64,000 bases of DNA from Topomyia yanbarensis. Its lineage: Eukaryota > Arthropoda > Insecta > Diptera > Culicidae. Location: the NCBI RefSeq assembly GCF_030247195.1, contig NC_080671.1, positions 467,476,766 through 467,540,765 of the forward strand, read 5' to 3'. This document shows, piece by piece, positions 11,062-22,785 of this stretch. A program made the translations under genes and the position numbers. The notes under the pieces are model-generated. The model was not told the DNA's origin. It ran no database searches and saw only the letters and a list, made by a program, of their open reading frames with translations. The first letter of the stretch is position 1. The number at the start of each line of letters is the position of its first letter.

Positions 11062-12921
11062 CACGGTGTATTTATTAGAACAATTTTATGCAAAAAAATT
11101 CAGCATCTCTGAAACTTCGGAATATGAAAGAATGGGCTTTCCCCTTTCATTTGAAACTAAGATCAAAATAATCCGTCGGGGGGTCCAGAGCAACTTTTTT
11201 TTTGAAGTTTTTTTTCGTAACAATATAAGTTTTACTACTGGAGAAAGTTCATATTTCTGTCCCTAGATGGTGCTTTATACATTCGAACAACACTAAAAGT
11301 GAGAATTTGATAGAAAATTTAATTGTCTACAAGTTTGTTGACCACTAAAAATTGATCTGAAATCATCCGGAAAGTTGTTTAAGATTTTAACAAAGTTATA
11401 TCTAAGATAGTTTCACACGAGGCCTAGTGGTTTGGAAATATGTTTTCTCGCACTTATTATATTACCAAAAAAAAATAATTGGGTTTAGTGGCATAAAAAT
11501 ATTAGACGGGATTCATTACGTTGACAATTCTAATTGAACTTCTGAAAATTAGGATGTTTGACAGAGTCAGAAAACTATTTGTGCTTTTGGTTTGTAATCT
11601 TTCCCGATAGGTTCGAAGGGACTACCATTCATCGGAAGGTATTGCTTGGTTACAAGGGTTTGCTTACATTTATGTTTTGTTACACGGGTGTTTTAGAAAG
11701 GACCATACATCGTATAATTTAGGTTATGATCGCTTAACTCAGCTATTATAATTCCGTTCAAGACGAAATGTTGGGACACAACGTTTCTAATTTAACGCTA
11801 ACCACAGCAGTAACTGTCCAAATTAGTGGCTAGTGTGAAATGATTTATTCAAATTTTCTCCGCAAAGCATATTATGGCAGTTGGATTTTACGGCCATTTC
11901 CTATCAATTATGCGAGATATCGTTACTAAATTGATCCTAGATTATGCGGTATTTATTACTTTTGAAAACAAAATATGATTTGAGTACAACAATAACATTA
12001 TATACATAGAAGTCCTCGAATATATTCCAAAAAATATTATCTTGATCCAAAAACTCAAAGTTTTTTGTTCACTGTTTGTCACATTGAATTAATTTTGAAA
12101 ACAGATAATCAGCGTTTTTAACCAAACGTTACAATGAAATCCGCGAAATATTGCAATGGTGCGTTAAAAGTTTTATTGAGTTTGTTCAAATATAAAGGTT
12201 GAAGTTCAGGACAAGTCAATTTTATACGAAGATGCTAACAGAGTAGGAGATACATGTAAGAATAGTTATCAGTCATCCCTGAAAACAATCGAAAAAATGA
12301 AGAAGATGGCATACATAATTGAAAAGGCTGTTTCTGCGGGAGGAATCACTTACCATCATGGAAAAGAATATTAATATCATACTAGTTTGGTCAACACTTA
12401 TCTAAAACTTCTCATCCCAAAAATATGAATGGTGCCCTGTATCAGGGAATTATAATTTTCAGCTAAAAGATGACTTTCCAAGCTCTCCAATTCTGCTGAA
12501 TTCACTATTGAACTAAATACAACTATTTGGCAAATAAAAAAAGTGCTTGTGAATTAACAAACCACTAGGTCTTCTGTGAAACTAACTTAGACATAGAATT
12601 CGTTAAAATATTAAACTACTTTTCGGGATAATTTCAAATCGGTTTTTAGTTGGTAACAAAGTTGTAGACAATTAAATAATCTATCAGATTCTCACTTTTA
12701 GTGTTGTTCGAATGTCTAAAACACCATCTAGGGGCAGAAATATGAAGTAGTTCCATTGTAAAATCTATGTTTTCACGAAAAAAAACTTCAAAAAAAAAGA
12801 CCCCCCGACGGATTATTTTGATTTTGGTTTCAAATGAAAGGGGAAAGCCCATTCTTTCATATCCTGAAGTTTCAGAGATGCTGAATTTTTTTGCATAAAG
12901 TTGTTAAAAAAAGACACCGTG
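11062..12921. repeat. Palindromic TIR transposon (1860 bp) with 5-bp target duplication
   Basis: The ends are CACGGTGTATTT (11062) and its inverse AAGACACCGTG (ending 12921). They are flanked by ATAGT on both sides (11057-11061 and 12922-12926), a perfect 5-bp duplication. The inverted arms pair for about 400 bases and then diverge around a roughly 1-kb centre. Frames 10961-11266 (+) and 12646-12852 (-) mirror each other within the arms and are not genes. A 5-bp duplication plus CACGGTG ends recalls Transib, whose ends begin CACWATG-like, but this assignment is only a suggestion. No transposase is present, so it is non-autonomous. Confidence 0.8.
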
Positions 12922-12926
12922 ATAGT

Positions 12927-14136
12927 GGCTTGATTGTTAGTCGACACGATTCTCCCCGAGTCACAGTGGCACGACGAGTGACAAAACCCCAAAAATCAAT
13001 GTCTTGTAATTCTTTTGTAAATATTTATTTTATTTTTCTTTCAGTTTGAATAAAGGTATCTCAAAATTTTACTATAATCGGATGAAAAAGGAATTTTTAA
13101 CATGTCGTTGAAGCAAGTGATGTCGAGGATTTCTGTTCAATTCAATTCATTAGAATTTTTAATACCTTAGAGTTTCAAATGGCGATATCTCAAGAACTAC
13201 ACAGCCGAATGGAGCAATTTTAAGTTCATTAAAAAGAAAAATGAATATGCTAAACTATAGATAGGAGATTTTTGTGTAAAACTGATTTACGTTTATTCTG
13301 CATCAAAAAAATCCAATTAAAAAGTTTCATATCATATCTGTAATTTATCTTTATACGTCTTCCAATTTTTGAGATGGTCTCCCATGGGTCACTTATCATG
13401 AATCTGACTCAAAATTTAGTTTAGTTTCAAGATATATAGGGCTTATCTTGTGCATTTTTGCGCCGAAGTTGGTATATCTATGTTTTTGAAAATAGCCATA
13501 TGAAGACGCCCTGTAGCTCATAAATCTCCTTCCAATTAATTGCCTAAACAACATTATATTACTGAAAAATTAGTTATTTTTACTAGTTTTGTCAACCATT
13601 TCTGCTATCCGATGAGATTGGCTACTATGATTAATGTTTATATTAACCCTTTAACGACCAACGCATTCAAATGGTTTTATATAAAAGTAGTCGAAAAAAT
13701 GAAATATGGAATATCAATACTGATAGCAGAAATGGATTCAGCGACCCAAAATTAGTTAAAACCTCAAGTTTTAGCCACATAGGCCAATTTTTATAATTTT
13801 GTCACAACCTTATATGAACAGGTGCCTCTGTGCGAGTGTTATGTTCAAAACAATACGCCATCGCAGTGGTTTAAAATGAAATATTCAAGCGCACTGCGAT
13901 AAGCAGCTTCATCTCTTCATGGTAAATTGCATAAAACATATTCTTTGCTAATATACTATGTATGAAAAAGAAAAGGAATCTTTGACCACAATCTAGATCA
14001 AAGTACGAAACGTAGCCTATCGTGTGTTCGAGAAGTGTGTCAAGTGAAATTTAAGCAATTAGTGGATACTGGTAAGGTTGAAAAAATGACGGAAATCCCA
14101 CCAGCAGGTTCTCAACAATTATAATTAGTGCAATGG
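12927..14136. other. AT-rich DNA without recognised genes
   Basis: I see no supported feature. The frame at 13540-13755 is short and has no recognisable motif. Confidence 0.4.
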
Positions 14137-14330
14137 CACGGTGTGTTTGACAGAATAATTTTATTAGAAAAAATCGGCATCGCTAAAACTTCAGCATGTG
14201 ATAGAATAAGTTTTTCCCTTTTATTTAAAAGTAAAATTCAAATATTTTGTCGGGGCTCCAGAACAACTTTTTATTTTAAAGTTTCTTTGTTTGAAAACTT
14301 AGGTTTTTCAATAAAACTGGTTCGAAACAA
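14137..14330 (+). repeat. Diverged single end of the CACGGTGT palindromic family
   Basis: It begins CACGGTGTGTTT and follows the left arm of the 11062 element, including the TCGGGG(G)T(C)CAGA region, with many substitutions. The opposite end was not found nearby, so this is a truncated or internally lost copy. Confidence 0.6.
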
Positions 14331-15325
14331 AATGCTCTTAAGAAAAATTTTCCAACATATGTTGCTTTTATTCAAAAACAATATTTGGTAGTGAAAGTAC
14401 GCCCTTTTAATAAGTTACTCACAAATACCAAACGCTAAACACCATAACGCGTTTAAAATTTAAATAAATAAAAAAGATATACAATATAATTGCATTGTGG
14501 AGAAAATAACAATAAATGATTTTATAACAAAAACTTAAAACACATTTCAAACATCTTTAAATTTTTAATTTTAATTTAATTTTTTTCTGTAAATAGTTTA
14601 GTTGAAGGAATGTTCAAAATGTTTTGCAATTTAAAATGCTCATGGAAAACTGTCCTTCAGAATGCAGATGTTTTTAAGTTCTTTTTGATTTTCTTTCGAC
14701 ATAATGAAATTACGACCTTTTCATAAGTTATTCACATTTGTTCAACAAAACCAATATGGTTTTCATAGTAAAAATGAAATTTCCCGTTAATACTCACTTC
14801 CAGATCAAGCATGATTTGTGTACGATTGTCTCGATATTCTTGATTCAATAAAAATATAGAACTGTAACGTGACAGATTCTGGCTGTAACGTGACAGATCA
14901 TTGAGAATACTTCATAAAATCGAAAAAAAAGTTTTTCCTAAGGAAAACTATATTTCAAACTCTTTTTCTTTGATTTCCAAGCTCAACTTAAAACTGTATT
15001 CACGCAAATTTAGGGGCCAACAGAACAGACTTATTCAATTTAGTCAGGCAACCTCCAAACTCACTGCGAAAATTGTGTAACGCGACAGACATATCAAAAT
15101 GACAATAAAGCGAAAACCGTTCATGATAGAAAATAACGTTCTGTAGAAAAAATGTGCAGCTTAGTGACCATAATAATGTGCAATTGTGATAGAATATGAT
15201 TTTGTCATTTTTGCAGACTTATCTTATGAAATATGCGTAAACTTGTAACGGGGTGGATGTTCGTTGTGACTTCATTCGTGTGATATTCCGACCCATCGCA
15301 AACCATTACACACTGGATGCACATT
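14331..15325. other. AT-rich DNA without recognised genes
   Basis: Two close copies of the phrase CTGTAACGTGACAGAT occur near 14862-14900. A third, weaker one (TGTAACGCGACAGA) lies near 15076. Nothing else is supported. Confidence 0.4.
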
Positions 15326-15652
15326 AGACTCGTTTAATTTTTAACTATTAGCTCCACCAGGCTCTACTGATTCCTTTTATGGCCCTTAGTAATGTGCATA
15401 TTTTTGTACTGGTCGGTTTTGTCTACGAACCCTCCAAAAATTGCAAAGTCTATATGGAAATTAGTATCGGAAATCGGTTAACATTGAAAATAAATTCTTA
15501 TAAAATCACTTAATAAGAACACTATATATTTCTAAAGGTATTCTTCTACTGAACATATTTGTGGAACATTGTAAGCTTGTGAAAATTCGTTGAGAAAAGT
15601 TATTGACTAAAGAAGCAGCATGATTTCAAAACAAGTGGATTTTATTATTAAC
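15326..15652 (+). repeat. Single arm of the palindromic element found at 36665-37455
   Basis: The sequence from GCTCCACCAGGCTC through GAACACTATATATTTCTAAA to GCAGCATGATTTC matches one arm of the 36.7-kb palindrome with scattered substitutions. The outer end (AGACTCGTTTAATTT) is diverged and the second arm is missing. It may be an ancestral one-armed form or a truncated palindrome. Confidence 0.75.
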
Positions 15653-15681
15653 ATAGCAGCCATTGCATTGCACATTTCCGG

Positions 15682-16280
15682 TGTATCTGCGCTTGTGGCG
15701 ACGGCTATCACATCGATCACATTGTCTTAGCGTGCACCGAGTACAGTTCCGCCTGGACTCGGGCAGGTCCAAGGAAGACCAACCAACGTCCCGGTTCGAG
15801 ATGTACTGGCAAGCCGGGATCTCCTCTATATGTCCCTCGTATACACCTTCCTAAAACCATTAGCATACAAATTTAACGGCCACTTTTATTTTTCTTATCA
15901 TCCTCAGAAGTGCCCTCTTCCGCCTGTACCATACATCCACGATGGTTCGAGGCGATTCAAAGGCGACACAAAACATCTCTGTCGAATGGACCAACAAACA
16001 CGGGACCTACAGCACGAACATCACACGCGCAACTCGAAGTATTGCCGATCTACACCTGAGCCGTACTACGAAAACATCTGGAGAAACCTAAGCCGTCTTG
16101 AGGAGGACCACCTGGCGTCCCAGTGCAAGATTCTTCCTGATGAAGGCCACCCGAGTCAGTAATCTATGCCATTGATCTCTCGATGCCTGAATCTGAAAGT
16201 TAATAATTTTCTCCCCCTGCCATCTTTGTCCACCCTCGCTCCCCTGACTCTTATACCCAGAAGTGTCACCCCTACCCCCC
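15682..16280 (+). pseudogene. LOA/R1-like LINE ORF2 C-terminus and 3' region
   Basis: The frame begins with a cysteine/histidine motif, CICACGDGYHIDHIVLAC, typical of the C-terminal end of some non-LTR retrotransposon polyproteins. After a one-base shift it reads GRPTNVPVRDVLASRDLLYM. The same block (GRPPNVPVWDVLATRAFLYM) occurs in the LINE at 41.9 kb, so both come from one family. The rest (to about 16280) reads like 3' sequence with weak coding character. The 5' part is absent, as expected for 5' truncation. Confidence 0.7.
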
Positions 16281-16822
16281 ATTCAATATCTTCACGAAGC
16301 ATTTAGCTCTACCTGTCTTGTATCACCAACTAATAGCAAATGATTGAATAAATAGAAAAAATACTTATGATAAATTGATAAATGATATCAGAATGGTATA
16401 ATCTCACTGTTAAGTGAATTAATTCCCAGCTACGTTTATTTGATCCAGAAAATCATTTCTAAAAAATCTTTCTTAGATTCCAAGTCTCTACGATCAACAT
16501 GTTCTGAGATATTTAGGATTGAAACTTAAGTGTGATGATACATTTACAGTGTTGGCAGAAACAATGAATTACTGTAATTATTGAACACATTTATCTGAAA
16601 ATTGTAATACCATTTTTACAAAAAAAACGGTATTGGCAAAATTGTTAAACAAATTCAAACTTTTTACATGATGGGTTTTTCGATTGGAGTGAAAATGCTA
16701 GCTGAACGTGCGGAATTTCAAAAAAAAATTTATTCTAATCAAGGCAACGCTTTTTACATTGCTTGCTTTTAAACACGTTTCCACTGGAGCCTCGGCGGGG
16801 TAGCATACGGAACTGCAACCCG

Positions 16823-17020
16823 CCTCAGCGCGTAGTTCTAGGAGACTTCAACGGTGATGATAACAAATCAACATTTATCTAAGATCTTTGCGATAATTTC
16901 GGCATGACCATTATAAACACATGAAACTCGAACACCACCAATTCACACAAGACAAGATTTATTGCTATGCTCAACATCGCTAAGCCTGGATTGCATGTGG
17001 AAGCAAATCTCTGACCGTCA
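16823..17020 (+). pseudogene. LINE endonuclease scrap
   Basis: The frame reads PQRVVLGDFNGDDN, where GDFN is the catalytic Asp/Asn block of AP-like LINE endonucleases. Then comes DNFGMTIINT and, after a frameshift, MWKQISDRHG, which corresponds to the stretch just before the SDHFPI block. Stops and a shift make it dead. It lies about 280 bases past exon 3 of the OCA2 gene, in the opposite orientation, presumably within intron 3. Confidence 0.65.
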
Positions 17021-17305
17021 TGGGAGAAATTTCGCTTCGCTTAAATACGAGTATATGACATATTTATCAACAGCTTCTTATGCTGCCATGATCGCATATT
17101 TGTCCCGTTTTCTATAGGATTTCCTACCTTTATGGGACTGATATGCGATCATGGGCAGTAAGCAAACCTATCGAAACTGTTTTAAAAAGAAACCATTGAT
17201 TGTAGACCGAGTAATCAATGACCTAGTGTGATCCCCTTATTAATCCTTCACCCCAGACTAGACAAAATTCAGAATATTATCTCAGGGCTACCAATACCAA
17301 CTTAC

Positions 17306-18209
17306 CTTATAAATATAAACAGCGAGAAAATCAAAAATTCCAGTCTCCGCAAGAATCGCCACCAAGATCATCATCGAAAACAGTAGCAGAATCGTTTCCA
17401 CATCGATCCATCCCACAACATCCTCCATTGTAGGTCGATCATCCAGTGCTGCCAGGATGGCTATAGCAAGCGTCGATGCGATTACGGCAGCAAAAGTTCG
17501 ATGAACAATTTCCCAAACAATCAACGCGTACAGGAAGATCAGCACAAAGGCAGCGTAGATCACACCCACATCCCGGTTGACGGGTGACTGATCATACTGC
17601 ACCGCGATGGGCATGCTGGCCTGGATGTTACTTGTCACAATCAGTCGAACGACGCTACTCTGCTGGTGTATACGATCGTAATTGCTATCGCTGATTTCGA
17701 AAATATGCTGTTTTTTAACGATCGGTGCGTTATCAAAGAGATACGGATGCACGATCGGGATATGCCAAGGATCACTAATATTTCGAACCGAACCTAGCTC
17801 AGTACTGTACGTATCGGACACGTTTTTATCCAAGTTCGACGTCAGAGATTGCAGATAGATTGTCAAATAGTTTTCGGTGATATTGCTGAACTGTTCGCCG
17901 AGAAAAGTCCCGTCGAAGGATAGTTTCACGCGAGAGCTTAGCGGTAGCTTGGGAAGGATGTAGGCTTTGGGTTTTCCGACCGGGATCGAAAGGTGTTTAT
18001 CGGTAATGATTTTCTCGTCCTTCACTACCAGGAAGCCCATTATCAACAACCACGTGATAAATAGGCAAATGATCTTCGAGTACTTTCGGAAGGGATGATC
18101 CTCGTCGATGTGGTTCTGACCGGTGTCATTGTAATCTTCGTGCTTCGGTGGTGGATTATTGCTGATGTAGTGACCTGCCAGGTGATGCACATGAGGTTTT
18201 GGGATCTCT
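17306..18209 (-). CDS. Oca2: OCA2/P-protein-like transporter, exon 3
   Basis: This exon encodes residues 185-486 of a P-protein (OCA2, Drosophila hoepel) homologue, a 12-span melanosomal/endomembrane transporter thought to carry anions or affect organelle pH. Membrane segments are visible at about residues 229-247, 398-419, 423-440 and 457-475. Between the first two lies a lumenal loop with three N-glycosylation sequons (NIT, NVS, NIS). The strongest family marks are VHRTFAAVIA, DDRPTMEDVVGWIDVETILL and MMILVAILAETGIFDF, which match the start of the conserved transporter core. The acceptor is TTTCAG|AGAGATC (18210 last intron base) and the donor ATAAG|GTAAGT (17305-17306), phase 0. The remaining core exons, expected further left, were not recognised in this window. 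Confidence 0.92.
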
Positions 18210-18266
18210 CTGAAATAATAAAGAATGTAAAATCAACTCTGTAGATTTTTGATTACTGAAACGTAC

Positions 18267-18435
18267 TTCTTTTCCTTTATGTGTTCGACCTCCCTGTTCT
18301 CGCCTTCCTCGTTTGTCACGTTAATAGTGATGTATTCGCTCCCGTTTTCATCCTCATCACAATCGTCTTCCTCGTCTTCTTCCCCCTCATCCTCCACCGG
18401 TTGCATGTCAGAGAACGAACCGTCAGTGTCGTCAC
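18267..18435 (-). CDS. Oca2: OCA2/P-protein-like transporter, exon 2
   Basis: The 169-base exon encodes a cytoplasmic stretch with a very acidic run (EDEGEEDEEDDCDEDENG) and then a charged linker to HIKEKK. The acceptor is TTCGACAG|GTGACGAC and the donor AAGAA|GTACGT. The join to exon 1 is phase 1 and to exon 3 phase 2; both restore continuous codons, which supports the model. Intron 2 is only 57 bases (18210-18266), the common dipteran size. Upstream residues seen in the same open frame belong to the intron. Confidence 0.88.
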
Positions 18436-20479
18436 CTGTCGAAGCAGAAATCAAAACATAAATTATGCTGCGACAAAGTCCGTGCGGGATTCGATTACTG
18501 ATTAGGGTAGCTTTTGTATCGAACGGATTGAAATTCAATGCACTCGTTTGATTTAGGTCAAAGCAACCTTTGCTTTAATCCAATTCAAGGTTATACAACT
18601 TGAGACGTAGTTTTTGTTTTCATCTCAGAGCAGACAAGGGTTGAGTGGTGTCCAATTTGGACACCTGTAATTGATTCGTGTCTATGTTCGAATGGCTGGG
18701 ACACGGGACACGTGTCATTGTATCCAATTTGGGTTAAATTAAGCGTGCGAGAGGACATTGTTGACAGAAATGATAGCCGCATTTTTATTGCCCCGTTGCT
18801 TGTAGTCCTAATTCAAGAGTTAAGCATATATGCTCAGATGAAAAGAAACTATTTTCGGAGGTTTTTATTGGACCGCACGACACGGCAACAGTCGCCAACA
18901 GGCGCATTGACCGATGAGCGCGAATCCAACACAACAGTTTGCATGTGCGTTAATAGGTAGGTATAGCAGTACAATAATTGACCGGAATTAACGGACAATG
19001 ACATTCATCGCAGATTGACCGGAGTAATTTGTCATGAATGAGACCATCGCAGAACACTAGATGCTAAAAATAACCGTATGCGTATCCAACGACAAGCCAA
19101 ATTATGATACGCTCTGCGTCTGATTTATGACCATGGGCCAATTATTATAGAGTCTACAATTTGCAACGATTGTACAAAAGCGCTTCACTTCATATAGCCA
19201 ATCATGTAACCGTGGAATTTGTGTTTATTTGGAAGATCAGCATCTAAAAAATATCGGGCATTTCAATCTTGGCCAGAATGCGTTTAACTAACTTCGTAAT
19301 AAGATAGATGTAGTCATTATTATATTTCCTAATAAATCATTCCTCCTCTAATTGAAAAGGTGTCTTCTCTTTTTACTTTTTATTATATTTGAATTAGTAG
19401 ATGAATCAAATCTCCCTACTGTCCCTTATGATCTTATTTAATCCGAGCAAATCTTCACCGCACTCCACTCGGTCGAAACAAGCTGTGGCCCAGATCTTTA
19501 ATACGACGGAGTAGGTGAAAGTGGTTTGATTCTAATTTCCTTATGACCGCACCGTACAATTGCATCATCTCGCAGTTGTGCTGATTGTTGCAATTGCCTT
19601 TCATATAAACACACGGTTTGCTGATATGAGCAGGAAATGGCACGGATATGGCGCCTATGTTGAGCATAGGGCGATGCATGTTTTTCTCGTGGCGAGTAGC
19701 TAGACATTAAGAATTGCCTATGCTATCTAAACTGAGCGTGTACCCAAAGAGATCCTCGACTGGATGAAATTCAAGCCCTTCACCCAGATTATGACAATTT
19801 TGTTTTAGAGATGATGTTCCAATGTAACGTACCTCGCATGACGTTGCTTTCGCGCCTCCGGTAATATTTTGTGCAAGAAATATTTCAAAGTAGGTGTTTA
19901 CGCACAATTCCCATTCAAGTAAAGACTTTGAATAATTTCGTGCTCAAAATGTTACTGGCGGAGCAAATGAAATTTTAAGCGCAGGGAATGTAACAAAAAA
20001 ACATCAAATAAATTATCAGTGATGAATTTAGCAACATAAAACGATATAATGCCAATTTTAACCAAAACAAATTGTCAAAATATCGGTAAGGATTGTATCG
20101 AAAGTAAGCTATCTACGTACATTTGTATTGTACGCACGTATTTGCTATAGTTTTAATGTGCTCATCATAGTATGCTGTGTGTTTAACTACCACATTTCGT
20201 TTGTTTACTTTTTCGTGCGATTTAAATTCTCGTTTTCAAAGTAAAATGGAGTGAAAACTAAGGTATTATACATGGCCATGTGTATAAGGTGTTACTATGT
20301 GAAAATTGGCGAAGCGTTTTGGAACTCTCACTCACTCTATTGTAAAATTCACGGATAACAAGTTAGGAGAACATTGTTTTTTGGACAAACTTTCCAGTAA
20401 GAAGCAGAAAACCCGACATATTGAAATTTAAATCAAAAAGACCAATTGCAACGTTAAATTTAACGCAACGCATGTCGAG
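18436..20479 (-). other. OCA2 intron 1, exon-2-proximal part
   Basis: No transposon or coding relic is recognised here. It is the least repetitive-looking part of the 19.3-kb intron (18436-37767). Short frames near 19455-19907 lack motifs. Confidence 0.5.
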
Positions 20480-22254
20480 TAGGGTGTCCCAAAATGACAT
20501 CATGTTAAAAAAGTCATTGGGCTCACTTCTTAAATGAAAGGTTAGGGTATTGGGACCACTTTCTTCTTCGAAGTGAGTTTGCTAAAACGCTTCCTACTGG
20601 TGGCGACTTTTGATTTTTTGAAAAATGGGCCGATTTTGGATAAAATTTCAAATTTATGCCTGTTGAAGTGGTCCTGAACTGTCTTAGATTTTTTTCAGCA
20701 TTTTTTTATTTTTCTGGAGATCCAAACGGAGAAGTTTGGTTAGTTAGTTTGTACAAATTTGGAATTATAAGAGCGGCAGGGCCATTAGAACTTAGTAAAA
20801 AGTGAAATTTTTGGTGTTTTTCAGTATTTTTTTCTTCAAAACTGGGTATCTACAAAATTTTAAAAGTACAGAAAACACTTTATATAGTTGAGCCAAATTC
20901 AGGGGCGTAATTTTGCTGAAGAAAGTGTATAGCTATGGCTAATGGGGTATGAGTTATTTAAGTTTTTGTTAGATAACCTTTGACATTTTTAGTAATTTAT
21001 CAAACATAATGCCGTTCCAAAAAGTAAATCAGTTCAAATGTGCTTTGACCACACATTGCTTTTCGAACAATAGAAGGAAAAGTATGAAAAATGACGTTTT
21101 CTGTACGTCTTTAGTATGTCAGGACGAGGTTTAATGAGCATCTGATGATTTTTTTTTTGTAACTTAAATTATAAAAATAATAACTTTGCTAATGACGCGA
21201 AGTCTCTAATTATTTTTTGAAGAGTTAATTCTCCATTATTACTTCTAGGAGGCATCTTCAACAAAACGATTGTGTCAGAAGATGCGCTGTATTCTGTTGT
21301 AAAACATTTTCGAGGATATTTGCCCCAAATTTGACTATTTCGGAATTATGTGACCTAAACAGTAAATATCAGTTTTTCAACACTCACCTCACTCTTCTGC
21401 ATTTTTCTCCACTTCAAAGTTCCTAACATGAAAAAATGACTTTATATACAAAATGTAAGTACGTTAATCAATTCAGCTTTCAAATATATGCCATAACTTG
21501 CCATTAACTCGACATAGTTGTTTAATTTTAGTGATTTTCAAACCCGCTAGGTGGCTATTAGTATAGAAAACATTTTTTAAAAAAATCGTCAAATGCTCAT
21601 AAAAACCGATTCTGATGTACTAGAGACAAGCGAAAAACGCCATTTTTCATCATTTTCCTTCTATTTTCCGAAAAGTAATATGGGGACTAAGTTCACTTAA
21701 GTTGTTTTATTTTGTAGAACAGTGTTATTTTTTATGAATATCATAAAATGTCAAAAGGTTATTTAACAAAAACGTAAATAACTTATACCCTATTGGCCGT
21801 AGCTATACACTTTCTTCAGCAAAATTACGCCCCTGAATTCGGCTCAACTATATAAAGTGTTTTCTGTACTTTTAAAATTTTGTAGATACCCAGTTTTGAA
21901 GAAAAAATACTGAAAAACACCAAAAATTTCACTTTTTACTAAGTTTTAATGGCCCTGCCGCTCTTATAATTCCAAATTTGTACAAACTAACTAACCAAAC
22001 TTCTCCGTTTGGATCTCCAGAAAAATAAAAAATGCTGAAAAAATATCTAAGACAGTTCAGGACCACTTCAACAGGCATAAATTTGAAATTTTATCCAAAA
22101 TCGGCCCATTTTTCAAAAAATCAAAAGTCGCCACCAGTAGGAAGCGTTTTAGCAAACTCACTCCGAAGAAGAAAGTGGTCCTAATACCCTAACCTTTCAT
22201 TTAAGAAGTGAGCCCGTTGACTTTTTTAACATGATGTCATTTTGGGACACCCTA
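20480..22254. repeat. hAT-like palindromic transposon (1775 bp) with 8-bp target duplication
   Basis: The ends TAGGGTGTCCCAAAATGAC and GTCATTTTGGGACACCCTA are perfect inverted repeats. They are flanked by ATGTCGAG on both sides (20472-20479, 22255-22262). The 8-bp duplication fits the hAT pattern nTnnnnAn and the terminal TAGGG fits the hAT end consensus YARNG. The arms pair almost perfectly for about 500 bases (to about 21000 and from about 21740) and then more weakly to about 21150/21580. There is no transposase, so it is a non-autonomous foldback form. Near-identity of the arms suggests a young copy or gene conversion between arms. Confidence 0.88.
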
Positions 22255-22262
22255 ATGTCGAG

Positions 22263-22640
22263 TCCATATGCAGTTCTATACCGGGAGATTCAAAGAAAAG
22301 GTTGGTTACGAAATCGGCGCGGTGGTGCATAAAAATTTATTTTCTGGAGTCGATCAGGAAAATCGATGTTTCCAGTGATCACGTCAAATGCTAAAAGCCT
22401 CTGTAGAAAAACCTGTTGCGTCGCACCGTTGAAGATTTCTAAGAGCAAATCGTAAAAAACGTTTTTGCGCTCGCTCGATAAGGTCACGTTGAGTTATGTT
22501 GTGTGGTGCCCAAACTTGGATAGCGTATTCCAAGGTACTGCGTATCAGAGAGCAGTACAACGTCTTGAATGCACACGGATCACTGAAAAATTAAGCGTTC
22601 TTCATAAGCAACCGAGAGTCGCAAAAGCTTTGGCAGTTAT
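22263..22640 (-). pseudogene. LINE reverse transcriptase C-terminal relic (Jockey-like)
   Basis: On the minus strand the frames read TLYCSLIRSTLEYAIQVW, then KRFLRFALR, and later DRLQKINFYAPPRRFRN. These are blocks from the C-terminal region after the RT domain in Jockey/CR1-like LINEs. The same block order is present in the relic at 58252-59870. It is 5'-truncated, and the hAT-like palindrome's right target duplication (22255-22262) directly abuts its 3' side. Confidence 0.75.
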
Positions 22641-22785
22641 TGTGGAAATATGGTCGCTGACAGAGTTGCACAAAATCATGACTATCACTTTTTCTTCAAA
22701 ATGTACGCAAAGCTTCAGTCACAAATCAGAATGATCGTCTTTTTCAGTTGAGAGAACTTGAGCAACCGAAACTGAGCATAGTGAG

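Noticed and set aside
1..17287. Further OCA2 exons (transporter core) to the left of exon 3
   Set aside because: I looked for the DNVTT and GDPPN-type blocks on the minus strand and did not see them; they are probably beyond the window.
18249..18505. Plus-strand serine-rich and hydrophobic frames over OCA2 exon 2
   Set aside because: They are antisense readings of the acidic GAA/GAT-rich exon; the minus-strand exon has correct splice phases and family context.
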